NCBI RefSeq assembly: GCF_003478995.1
Contig: NZ_QUGI01000002.1
Location: 423,273 to 439,896, forward strand
DNA from: Pseudoflavonifractor sp. AF19-9AC
GTDB lineage: Bacteria; Bacillota; Clostridia; Oscillospirales; Oscillospiraceae
DNA length: 16,624 nucleotides
Direction of reading: 5' to 3'
Below are positions 6,376 to 12,746 of this stretch, piece after piece. Each line of letters opens with the position of its first letter. Position 1 is the stretch's first letter. The notes beneath the pieces are model-generated. The model did no database searches and was not told the DNA's origin. It was given only the letters and a program-made list of their open reading frames with translations. The position numbers were made by a program, and so were the translations under genes.

Positions 6376-7540
6376 CTAAAAGGGTCTCTGCCAAGTCTAG
6401 TGCTCGTCCCGCAATTGCGTCCATGTTATAGTACTTGTACTCAGCCAGGCGACCCAGCAGGTGCAGGTTGGGGAAGCGGTCGGCCAGCGCCTTGTACTGG
6501 CCGTAGAGGGCGTTGTTCTCCGGGTTGATGATGGCGTAGTAGGGAATCTCCCCCAGAATACCGCCATAGGCCCGGGAGTATTCCTTGACGATGGTGGTCT
6601 TGCCGGGGAGCACCTGCCCGGTGAGGTGTTTGAACTCGGTGATGCGGGTGTAGTCCTGGTCCACGGTGTAGTTCACCGTGCCGTAGCCCTGGAAGTCGTC
6701 CTTCTCCAGGGTCTCGAAGCGGAAGTCCAGGGTGCGGTAGGGGAGGGGGCCGTACTGGAAGCGGAAGAGCTCGTCGGCCTGGCCGGTGTAGATGACCTCC
6801 CCCTCAAAGGGGACGCCGTCCACCTTCAGCACGTCGCCGGACAGGTCCAGCCGCTCCAGAGCGTCCACACCCAGCTCCACCTTGATGTTGGGGTGGTCCA
6901 GCATCTTTTGGAACATGGGGGTGTAGCCCTCCAGAGGCATACCCTGGCAGGCATCCTGGAAGTACCGGTCGTCCCGGGAGAGGAACACTGGCACCCGGGC
7001 GGTGGTGTTGGGGTCGATGTCCTCGGGCTTCTGTCCCCACTGCTTCATGGTGTAGTGGACGAAGACGTGCTCATAGACGTAATCGGCCAGGGCGGAGATC
7101 TCCGAGTCGGGGTTCTGGCGCAGCTCCAGGATGGTCACCTTTTTCTCCGCGCCGTAGGCGGCGATGAGCTTGTCCCCCAGGCGCTTGCCCTCCTCGGGGC
7201 CGAAGGCGGTCTCCAGAGAGGTCAGATTGAAGGGGACAGGGTAGCGCATGCGGCCGCCCTTTTCGTCGGGGATGTCGGCCACCACCCGGTGCTGGTAGTC
7301 CCGCCACTGGGTGAACCGGGACAGCCAGGCAAAGACCCGGCTGTCGTTGGTGTGGAAGATATGGGGGCCGTACTGGTGGATGAGCACGCCGGCCTCGTCG
7401 GGGCAGTCGTAGGCGTTGCCGCCCACGTGGCCGCGGCGCTCCAGCACCAGCACCCGTTTTCCGCCCTCGGCCAGGCTCCGGGCGCACACCGCCCCGGCGT
7501 AGCCCGCTCCTGCAATCAGTACGTCAAAGGTCTGCTCCAT
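6368..7540 (-). CDS. glf: UDP-galactopyranose mutase
   Basis: The product has 390 aa and is an FAD-dependent enzyme that turns UDP-galactopyranose into UDP-galactofuranose, the donor for galactofuranose in surface glycans. It shows the N-terminal dinucleotide-binding motif GAGYAG (11-16), the following ERRGHVGGNAYD, HQYGPHIFHTN typical of this family, and later VNYTVDQDYTRITEFKHLTG and LGRLAEYKYYNMD near the end. The length is normal for the family. The start used here has AAGGAG 7 bases upstream; an in-frame ATG at 7585 lacks a comparable site. The gene has its own extended -10 promoter and is followed by a glycosyltransferase. The last 17 codons are unlike the rest in codon use and appear to replace the displaced native end at 6213-6266; the stop codon lies within a palindromic repeat. 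Confidence 0.95.
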   Translation of the reverse strand: MEQTFDVLIAGAGYAGAVCARSLAEGGKRVLVLERRGHVGGNAYDCPDEAGVLIHQYGPHIFHTNDSRVFAWLSRFTQWRDYQHRVVADIPDEKGGRMRYPVPFNLTSLETAFGPEEGKRLGDKLIAAYGAEKKVTILELRQNPDSEISALADYVYEHVFVHYTMKQWGQKPEDIDPNTTARVPVFLSRDDRYFQDACQGMPLEGYTPMFQKMLDHPNIKVELGVDALERLDLSGDVLKVDGVPFEGEVIYTGQADELFRFQYGPLPYRTLDFRFETLEKDDFQGYGTVNYTVDQDYTRITEFKHLTGQVLPGKTTIVKEYSRAYGGILGEIPYYAIINPENNALYGQYKALADRFPNLHLLGRLAEYKYYNMDAIAGRALDLAETLLAK

Positions 7541-7601
7541 GGGATTGCTCCTTCCCGGCCCGCCTGCTGGAGGGGCCGAATCCATTTCATGTCTAAGAGT
7601 G

Positions 7602-7610
7602 AGTATAGCA
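7602..7610 (-). promoter_or_regulatory. extended -10 promoter of glf
   Basis: On the minus strand TG-C-TATACT (-10 at 7602-7607, TG at 7609-7610) stands about 60 bases upstream of the glf start. The -35 region at the usual distance is only a T-rich stretch, so recognition would rely on the extended -10. Confidence 0.55.
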
Positions 7611-7683
7611 TAGATCCCGAAAAAAAGGAATTAAAAATCCTTGAAGATTGGATAAAATCCCCCTGAGATGCGGGACTTTCCGC

Positions 7684-7712
7684 TTGACAAGCGGGGGCGG
7701 AGCCGATAAGAT
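7684..7712 (+). promoter_or_regulatory. sigma-A promoter of the ileS leader
   Basis: There is a perfect TTGACA (7684-7689), a 17-base spacer and TAAGAT (7707-7712), just before the T-box leader. The start codon of ileS is about 415 bases downstream. It is divergent from the glf promoter about 75 bp away. Confidence 0.75.
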
Positions 7713-7718
7713 AATAAG

Positions 7719-7980
7719 GTATATCTGGAATGATGCGCAGATGAGGACAGTAGCCCCGCTCCTTCCGCCCAGAGAGCCGCCGTTTGGTGCAAGGCGGCCG
7801 GGGGAGCCGGCGTGAAGATCACCTCGGAGCAGGGGGGCCGAACCCGTTTCGGCACTAAGCCCCTCCGGCCGCCCCCGTTACCGGGCACCCGGAGTGGCCG
7901 GACCTTCCGTCCGGCAAGAAGAGTGGTACCGCAGAGGAAGTTTGCCTTTGTCTCTTTGTTGGGAGACAAAGGCTTTTTTG
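7719..7980 (+). ncRNA. T-box riboswitch, isoleucine specific
   Basis: The leader has the classical T-box parts in order: stem I with GATGAGGACAGTAG (7733-7746), the AGAGAG plus GCCGCC...GGCGGC distal loop (about 7771-7799), the specifier region GTGAAGATCACC with codon ATC at 7818-7820, a linker with several GC stems, and the T-box sequence AGAGTGGTACCGC (7919-7931). The bulge reads TGGT; its last base can pair with an A discriminator base as in tRNA-Ile. An intrinsic terminator follows. In known T-boxes, uncharged tRNA stabilises the antiterminator, so ileS would be switched on when isoleucyl-tRNA is short. Specifier, bulge and downstream gene agree. Confidence 0.93.
7944..7979 (+). terminator. 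regulated terminator of the ileS T-box
   Basis: A perfect 11-bp stem (GCCTTTGTCTC with GAGACAAAGGC) is followed by six T. It lies 12 bases after the T-box sequence and would compete with the antiterminator helix formed by it. Confidence 0.9.
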
Positions 7981-8133
7981 TTTTCTGAGAGGAGCGGCTT
8001 GCCACAGGAAACCAAAATGCCCACGCCCCCCATCCCAGGGCGCCCTCTTTTCCCTCCCGGAATATCCCGCCCACCTCTGCGCACACTGTAACACCGTAAT
8101 CTTTGAGTATCAATAAACGGAGGCACACGAGAC

Positions 8134-10902
8134 ATGGACTACAACAAGACCATCAATCTCCCTAAAACCGACTTCCCCATGCGGGCAGGCCTGCCCAACC
8201 GGGAGCCGGGGATGCTGGAGAACTGGAACAAGCTGGACCTGTACAACGAGATGCTGAAGAAGAACGAGGGCAAGCCCCGCTTCGCCCTCCACGACGGCCC
8301 TCCCTTCTCCAACGGCAACCTGCACATGGGCCACGCCCTCAACAAGTCCCTGAAGGACTTCATCACCCGTATGTACGCCATGCGTGGCTACTACACCCCC
8401 TACATTCCCGGCTGGGACAACCACGGCATGCCCATCGAGAGCGCCATCATCAAGGAGCAGAAGCTCAACCGCAAGCAGATGAGCGTCCCCGAGTTCCGCA
8501 CCGCCTGCCACAACTACGCCCAGAAGTATATCGACATCCAGATGGCCGGCTTCAAGCGCATGGGCGTGCTGGGCGACTGGGAGCACCCCTACAAGACCAT
8601 GGATCCCGGCTTTGAGGCCGAGGAGGTGAAGGTCTTCGGCGCCATGTACAAGAAGGGCTACATCTACAAGGGCCTGAAGCCCGTGTACTGGTGCCCCAAG
8701 GACGAGACCGCTCTGGCTGAGGCGGAGATCGAGTACCAGGACGACCCCTGTACCACCGTGTACGTGAAGTTCCAGGTGAAGGACGACCAGGGCAAGCTGA
8801 GCCAGTACGGCGACCTCAGCAAGATGTACTTCCTCATCTGGACCACCACCATCTGGACCCTGCCCGGCAACCTGGCCATCGCCGTCCATCCCCGTGAGAG
8901 CTACGTGCTGGTGAAGGCCAACAACGGCGAGATGTATATCATGGCCGAGGCCCTGTGCGCCAAGGTCATGAAGATCGGCGGCTTTGAGGACTACGAGATC
9001 GTCAAGCAGTTTGTGGGCGCCGACTTTGAGTATATGCTGGCCCAGCACCCCTTCCTGGACAAGACCTCCCAGCTGTGCTGCGCCGAGTACGTCACCATGG
9101 ACTCCGGTACCGGCTGCGTCCACACCGCTCCCGGCTTCGGTGCCGACGACTATGAGACCTGCAAGCGCTACAAGATCGACATGGTGGTGCCCGTGGACGA
9201 CCAGGGCCGCCACACCGACTACGCCGGCAAGTACGCGGGCATGAAGACCGACGAGTCCAATCCCGTCATTCTGGCCGACATGAAGGAGAGCGGCGCCCTC
9301 TTCGCCAGCGAGGAGATCGTCCACTCCTACCCCCACTGCTGGCGCTGCAAGAACCCCATCATCTTCCGTGCCACTCCCCAGTGGTTCTGCTCCGTGGACG
9401 CCTTCAAGGACGAGGCCGTGGCCGCTACCGACGACGTGCGCTGGGTGCCCGCCTGGGGCAAGGACCGCATGATCTCCATGATCCGGGAGCGCGCCGACTG
9501 GTGCATCAGCCGCCAGCGCCGCTGGGGCCTGCCCATCCCCGTGTTCTACTGCGCCGACTGCGGCAAGCCCATCTGCACCGACGAGACCATCGAGGCTGTG
9601 AGCAAGCTCTTTGCCGAGAAGGGCTCCAACGCCTGGTACGAGCTGGAGGCCAAGGACATCCTGCCCGCTGACTTCGCCTGCCCCCACTGCGGCAGCAAGG
9701 CCGGCTTCACCAAGGAGGAGGACACCCTGGACGGCTGGTTCGACTCCGGCTCCACCCACTTCGCCTCCATGCAGAAGGATCAGGGCTTCTGGCCCGCCAC
9801 CATGTACCTGGAGGGTCTCGACCAGTACCGCGGCTGGTTCCAGTCCTCTCTGCTCACCGCCGTAGGCGCTCTGGGCAAGGGTGCGCCCTTCCAGGAGTGC
9901 GTCACCCACGGCTGGACCGTGGACGGCGAGGGCAAGGCCATGCACAAGTCCCTGGGCAACGGCGTGGACCCCGCCGACATCTTCAAGAAGTACGGCGCCG
10001 ACCTGCTCCGTCTGTGGGCGGGCTCTGCCGACTACCACGTGGACGTGCGCTGCTCCGACAACATCTTCAAGCAGCTGTCTCAGAACTACCTGAAGTTCCG
10101 CAACACCGCCCGGTATTGCCTGGGCAACCTGGAGGGCTTCGACCCCAACCAGCTGGTGAAGCCCGAGGAGATGCTGGAGCTGGACAAGTGGGCCGTCTCC
10201 CGCCTCAACCAGCTCATTGAGAAGTGCTTTGCCGCCTACGACAACTACGAGTTCCATGTGGTCTCCCACGCCATCAACGACTTCTGCGTGGTGGATCTCA
10301 GCTCCTTCTATCTGGACATCATCAAGGACCGCCTCTACTGCGAGGAGAAGGACGGCCTGAAGCGCCGCTCCGCCCAGACTGCCCTGTGGCTCATTCTGGA
10401 CACCATCACCAAGCTCTTTGCTCCCATCCTGGCCTTCACCTGCGACGAGATCTGGCTGGCCATGCCTCACCGCGAGGGGGATGACGCCCGCAACGTGGTG
10501 CTCAACGAGATGAACAAGCCCTTCGCCGAGTACGCCCTCTCCGAGGAGCTGCTGGCCAAGTGGGACAAGATCATCGCCGTGCGCACCGCCGTCAACGGCG
10601 TTCTGGAGAATGCCCGGAACGAGAAGAAGATCGGCAAGAGCCTGGAGGCCGCTGTGGCCCTCACCGTGCCCGCCGAGGATGCTTTCCTCCAGGAGATGGA
10701 TCAGGACGAGCTTGCCGACCTGCTCATCGTGTCTCAGGCCTCTGTGGATGTGGGCACTGAGCTGAAGGTGGAGGTCACTCCCGCCCGGGGTGAAAAGTGC
10801 GAGCGCTGCTGGAAGCACCACCTGAAGGTGGGCGCCAACGCCGACCATCCCACTCTCTGCCCCCGCTGCGCCGCTGTTATGCCCGCCGTGGTCGTAGAGT
10901 AA
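8134..10902 (+). CDS. ileS: isoleucyl-tRNA synthetase
   Basis: The product has 922 aa and is the cytosolic class I enzyme that charges tRNA-Ile with isoleucine. The HIGH signature is HMGH (residues 64-67) after PPFSNGN. The editing domain shows GTGCVHTAPGFGADD from about residue 325. CISRQRRWGLPIPV precedes a Cys pair region (CADC, later CPHC). The second signature appears as KAMHKS (601-606) rather than KMSKS. A C-terminal zinc site has Cys889, 892, 909 and 912. Length and zinc site fit the bacterial type. A GGAGG site lies 10 bases before the ATG. Expression is controlled by the isoleucine T-box leader upstream. Codons are strongly C-ending, as expected for a highly expressed gene. Identification is secure. 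Confidence 0.98.
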   Translation: MDYNKTINLPKTDFPMRAGLPNREPGMLENWNKLDLYNEMLKKNEGKPRFALHDGPPFSNGNLHMGHALNKSLKDFITRMYAMRGYYTPYIPGWDNHGMPIESAIIKEQKLNRKQMSVPEFRTACHNYAQKYIDIQMAGFKRMGVLGDWEHPYKTMDPGFEAEEVKVFGAMYKKGYIYKGLKPVYWCPKDETALAEAEIEYQDDPCTTVYVKFQVKDDQGKLSQYGDLSKMYFLIWTTTIWTLPGNLAIAVHPRESYVLVKANNGEMYIMAEALCAKVMKIGGFEDYEIVKQFVGADFEYMLAQHPFLDKTSQLCCAEYVTMDSGTGCVHTAPGFGADDYETCKRYKIDMVVPVDDQGRHTDYAGKYAGMKTDESNPVILADMKESGALFASEEIVHSYPHCWRCKNPIIFRATPQWFCSVDAFKDEAVAATDDVRWVPAWGKDRMISMIRERADWCISRQRRWGLPIPVFYCADCGKPICTDETIEAVSKLFAEKGSNAWYELEAKDILPADFACPHCGSKAGFTKEEDTLDGWFDSGSTHFASMQKDQGFWPATMYLEGLDQYRGWFQSSLLTAVGALGKGAPFQECVTHGWTVDGEGKAMHKSLGNGVDPADIFKKYGADLLRLWAGSADYHVDVRCSDNIFKQLSQNYLKFRNTARYCLGNLEGFDPNQLVKPEEMLELDKWAVSRLNQLIEKCFAAYDNYEFHVVSHAINDFCVVDLSSFYLDIIKDRLYCEEKDGLKRRSAQTALWLILDTITKLFAPILAFTCDEIWLAMPHREGDDARNVVLNEMNKPFAEYALSEELLAKWDKIIAVRTAVNGVLENARNEKKIGKSLEAAVALTVPAEDAFLQEMDQDELADLLIVSQASVDVGTELKVEVTPARGEKCERCWKHHLKVGANADHPTLCPRCAAVMPAVVVE

Positions 10903-10922
10903 ATTTCATTTGTATTTCCCCA

Positions 10923-10950
10923 GGGGGGCGGTTGCTTTCAACCGCCCCCC
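10923..10950 (+). terminator. terminator-like hairpin after ileS
   Basis: A perfect 12-bp stem (GGGGGGCGGTTG with CAACCGCCCCCC, loop CTTT) begins 21 bases after the ileS stop. The T-run after it is poor (GCTTTCTTG), so it may act partly as an RNA-stabilising end. Confidence 0.7.
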
Positions 10951-10971
10951 GCTTTCTTGAAAGAAAGCTTG

Positions 10972-11006
10972 GCAAAGAACTTTGTGCGAAGCTCTGCTTC
11001 GCCTCT
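10972..11006 (+). repeat. dispersed 35-bp repeat, copy b
   Basis: This is the plus-strand partner of 4568-4602, with stem GCGAAGC-TCT-GCTTCGC. It is preceded by the palindrome GCTTTCTTGAAAGAAAGC (10951-10968); the partner copy has only a decayed version of that palindrome. Confidence 0.6.
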
Positions 11007-11147
11007 GCGCCCGTAAGAAAAGGCTCATGCAGATGCGCCTTTCCCCTCGCCTTTGGGTTTTTCCTACTTTCGTAGGGGCGGATGTCCTCATCCGCCCGCC
11101 GTGTCGGGGCGCAAGACGGTGTACAGGGGGATTTCGCCCGTGGGCGA

Positions 11148-11175
11148 CCTACTTTGCCCATGTCGGCAAAGTAGG
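11148..11175. repeat. perfect 11-bp inverted repeat
   Basis: CCTACTTTGCC pairs with GGCAAAGTAGG around a 6-base loop. There is no T-run next to it, so it is not a usual terminator. It is part of the hairpin mosaic after ileS. Confidence 0.65.
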
Positions 11176-11568
11176 CAAAGCGCCACCGGGGGACGGCGTC
11201 TGGAAAAACACTCCGTGTTTTTATGCCGCCTCCCCCGGACCCCCATTATTTTACGGGGGAGCCATCAAGAAGGTGGAAAAATCCAACCGGCGCGGGAAAA
11301 GCCCAGGATTGGTGCCTGTGCGCCAACCGCTGCCGCTAAGATTTGGTTGAATGACCACCTACTTCTACAAGGGCCATCGCGCCTGCCTTTCCGCCCTCGC
11401 GGAGGGCTCAGGTGAACGACTCCGTCACCGGGACGTGCGCGGTATTAGCCAAAACGTGTGGTAAGACGCACCGGGTTCCGGTGCCGCACCTGGCTGCGGG
11501 TTTCGTCGCCTGCTTCGCCGGTTTTCCGCTGATCCTTTCAGGGCACCTCCATCCCCCGGGGGGTACAT

Positions 11569-11601
11569 CCAATAGGGGGGACCGCAGTCCCCCCTGATTG
11601 G
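11569..11601. repeat. hairpin GGGGGGAC/GTCCCCCC with CCAAT/ATTGG base
   Basis: An 8-bp GC stem (11575-11582 with 11587-11594, loop CGCA) sits on a second 5-bp stem (11569-11573 with 11597-11601), separated by a small internal loop. The two-part structure suggests a defined repeat unit rather than chance. Confidence 0.65.
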
Positions 11602-11623
11602 TCGTTTCAAGGGGATGGGGTAT

Positions 11624-11661
11624 CTAGGGGAAGGGGGAAATCGAAATCCCCCTTCCCCTAG
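11624..11661. repeat. perfect 14-bp inverted repeat
   Basis: CTAGGGGAAGGGGG pairs with CCCCCTTCCCCTAG around a 10-base A-rich loop. It is the longest perfect stem in the mosaic. The two ends share CTAG with no T-run, so a mobile-repeat origin is more likely than a terminator. Confidence 0.7.
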
Positions 11662-11672
11662 ACGGCTCTTTG

Positions 11673-11700
11673 GTGACTTTCTGGCCGCACAGAAAGTCAC
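11673..11700. repeat. perfect 11-bp inverted repeat
   Basis: GTGACTTTCTG pairs with CAGAAAGTCAC around the loop GCCGCA. It is directly followed by another palindrome, TCGCCC-GG-GGGCGA, at 11701-11714. Confidence 0.65.
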
Positions 11701-11806
11701 TCGCCCGGGGGCGAAACATCTCCAACCCCCGTCCCGCCCCGCAGGGCGAAATATCCCACCCCACCCGCAAACGAAACAATCCCCACGCCATCCCCATCCT
11801 ATTCGC

Positions 11807-11843
11807 AAAAAAGAACGACCCGCGGCACATTCTGCCGCGGGTC
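11807..11843 (-). terminator. intrinsic terminator after the 48-aa ribbon-helix-helix gene
   Basis: On the minus strand a perfect 11-bp stem (arms 11817-11827 and 11833-11843, GACCCGCGGCA type) is followed by GTTCTTTTTT. It starts 4 bases after the stop codon of the gene at 11848-11994, which supports that small gene being real. Confidence 0.88.
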
Positions 11844-11847
11844 CTTT

Positions 11848-11994
11848 TCACTTCTTCTGTTGTTCCAAATAGTCCTCCATCACCTTCAAAATGAGGGTGG
11901 AGACGCTCATTTTTTCCTGTTTGGCCTGGACTTCCAGGGCCTCTTTAAACTCCGGGGTGGAGCGAAAACTGATCTGCGCACTGTATTTCGCCAC
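11848..11994 (-). CDS. small ribbon-helix-helix DNA-binding protein (48 aa, GTG start)
   Basis: The frame starts at GTG with AGGAGG 7 bases upstream and encodes MAKYSAQISFRSTPEFKEAL, continuing to SVSTLILKVMEDYLEQQKK. An N-terminal beta strand with alternating polar residues (AQISFR), a helix with EFKEALEVQAK, and a second helix after a Ser-Val-Ser turn is the Arc/MetJ (CopG-like) fold. It has its own promoter (TTGCGT, 17 bases, TATAAT) and a strong terminator right after the stop. It is a paralogue of the 50-aa gene next to it. Such proteins act as dimeric repressors or as antitoxins; no toxin gene is visible beside it. It is too short to appear in ordinary ORF lists. Confidence 0.85.
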   Translation of the reverse strand: MAKYSAQISFRSTPEFKEALEVQAKQEKMSVSTLILKVMEDYLEQQKK

Positions 11995-12033
11995 GGCGGC
12001 TCCTCCTTTTGCGCATCCGGCGGTACTTTTTCC

Positions 12034-12062
12034 ATTATACCCCCGCCCCCGCTGGGACGCAA
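12034..12062 (-). promoter_or_regulatory. promoter of the 48-aa ribbon-helix-helix gene
   Basis: On the minus strand TTGCGT (12057-12062), a 17-base G-rich spacer and a perfect TATAAT (12034-12039) stand about 40 bases upstream of the GTG start. Confidence 0.75.
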
Positions 12063-12074
12063 GGGAATCCGCTC

Positions 12075-12227
12075 TCAGGCTTTGTCTTTCTGAGCCTCCA
12101 GGTAATCTTCCATCACCTTTAAAATTAAATTGGAAACGCTCCGCCGCTCTTTCTGCGCCTGAGCCTCCAATTGCTCTTTGAACTCCTTAGTCACGCGAAC
12201 TCCAATTTGTGTATCCGTTTTTGCCAT
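12075..12227 (-). CDS. small ribbon-helix-helix DNA-binding protein (50 aa)
   Basis: The frame starts at ATG with GGAGG 8 bases upstream. It encodes MAKTDTQIGVRVTKEFKEQL and ends LILKVMEDYLEAQKDKA. The strand TQIGVRV, the EFKEQLEAQAQKE helix and the SVSNLILKVMEDYLEAQ helix match the 48-aa neighbour closely, so the two are tandem duplicates; the segment LILKVMEDYLE is identical in both. Strand differences (TQIGVRV against AQISFRS) fall in the DNA-contacting part of this fold, so they may read different operators. It is divergent from a 61-aa gene, with a palindrome-rich region between them. Confidence 0.85.
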   Translation of the reverse strand: MAKTDTQIGVRVTKEFKEQLEAQAQKERRSVSNLILKVMEDYLEAQKDKA

Positions 12228-12242
12228 ACAATGCTCCTCCTT

Positions 12243-12324
12243 GTTAAACATCATATAGCATTTTCTTTACATCGATTGACAAACATTATTTAACTTTATT
12301 ATACTTAGTATAGCTATGTTTAAC
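12243..12324. promoter_or_regulatory. divergent control region with inverted repeats
   Basis: This AT-rich stretch lies between the 50-aa repressor-like gene and the 61-aa gene. It has a perfect 9-base inverted pair GTTAAACAT (12243-12251) and ATGTTTAAC (12316-12324), and the central palindrome TATACT-T-AGTATA (12300-12312). A plus-strand promoter TTGACA (12276-12281), 18 bases, TATACT (12300-12305) overlaps the palindrome. The layout fits autoregulation by the neighbouring ribbon-helix-helix protein, which is an inference. Confidence 0.6.
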
Positions 12325-12349
12325 CAGATCAAAATTTGGGGGTTATTTT

Positions 12350-12535
12350 ATGGAAAAAAAGAACGGTATGCTGACTGCGGAACAATATAACGAGCTATAC
12401 TGCAAGGCCTTTGCCCGTCTGGACGACGTGGTCCGGCTGGCCGAGCGGGCCATGCAGGAGCTGGAGGAGCTCCAACTGGCCATGGGAGACCCCGCATCCC
12501 CCGGAGAATGCAGCACTCAAACGAAAAAAACGTGA
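12350..12535 (+). CDS. 61-aa hypothetical protein
   Basis: The product begins MEKKNGMLTAEQYNELYCKA and is mostly a charged amphipathic helix (ARLDDVVRLAERAMQELEELQLAM), followed by a polar tail. A G-rich GGGGG site lies 7 bases before the ATG, and a good promoter is about 45 bases upstream. I do not recognise a family. The position opposite a ribbon-helix-helix gene suggests shared control. It does not resemble a known toxin. The helix could form a dimer or coiled coil. The gene is likely real, given promoter, ribosome site and codon pattern, but its role is open. Confidence 0.6.
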   Translation: MEKKNGMLTAEQYNELYCKAFARLDDVVRLAERAMQELEELQLAMGDPASPGECSTQTKKT

Positions 12536-12565
12536 AAATTTTCCCGGAAAACGGGGACTTTTTCC

Positions 12566-12594
12566 TTTACAGCGGGGCAGAATTATGATATAGT
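12566..12594 (+). promoter_or_regulatory. promoter of rpsO
   Basis: There is TTTACA (12566-12571), a 17-base spacer and TATAGT (12589-12594). It leaves a leader of about 145 bases before the rpsO start codon. Confidence 0.7.
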
Positions 12595-12600
12595 ATCACA

Positions 12601-12737
12601 GCATGAAAATGCGCAAGCCTGCCCATCTCCTTCGTTCCGGGGTACGGCCCGGGCAAGAGTCCGGGGCTTCACCCGCCCGAGACGCAGAAGATTGGTCCGC
12701 TTTCGGGCGGCCTGTGGGCAAAATATGATGAAAGGTG
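12601..12737 (+). promoter_or_regulatory. long GC-rich leader of rpsO, possibly the S15 autoregulatory site
   Basis: The untranslated leader contains several possible GC stems, including CCGC-TTTCGG-GCGG (near 12697-12712) and GCCTGCCCA with TGGGC near its end (12715-12719). S15 is known to repress its own mRNA in several bacteria by binding a structured leader, with different folds in different groups. I cannot assign this one to a known fold by eye. Confidence 0.4.
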
Positions 12738-12746
12738 GAAATTCCC

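Larger units (their letters stand above)
10951..11806. other. about 850 bp without a gene: mosaic of unlike perfect hairpins
   Basis: Short open frames exist here but none has a good start signal, plausible composition or known motifs. Instead there is a row of perfect inverted repeats with different sequences: 10951-10968 (8 bp), 10986-11002 (7 bp), 11076-11097 (9 bp), 11148-11175 (11 bp), 11204-11222 (8 bp), 11575-11594 (8 bp, flanked by CCAAT/ATTGG), 11624-11661 (14 bp), 11673-11700 (11 bp) and 11701-11714 (6 bp). It looks like a landing zone for small non-coding repeats. The part from 11330 to 11520 has only weak stems and remains unexplained. Confidence 0.7.

Noticed and set aside
5037..6431. 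464-aa open frame on the plus strand across the glycosyltransferase
   Set aside because: It is antisense to a clear GT2 gene, runs through the promoter and terminator region, and shows no motif.
6461..7666. 401-aa open frame on the plus strand across glf
   Set aside because: It is antisense to glf and made of Val/Leu/His/Gly-rich sequence without a start signal.
8110..10848. 912-aa open frame on the minus strand across ileS
   Set aside because: It is the mirror of the strongly biased ileS codons, is rich in Val, Leu, His and Gly without any domain, and lacks a ribosome site.
11053..11415. 120-aa and 122-aa open frames in the gene-free stretch
   Set aside because: They run through several hairpins, have no ribosome site, and are rich in Pro, Arg and Gly as random GC-rich DNA would be.
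11425..11500. Possible tRNA or rRNA remnant (GGTTCCGGT and GCGGTATTAGC resemble RNA gene parts)
   Set aside because: No cloverleaf or proper T-arm can be formed and the match to rRNA is only about 11 bases, which can be chance.
10951..11806. CRISPR array
   Set aside because: The hairpins differ in sequence and spacing; there is no regular repeat-spacer pattern and no cas gene.
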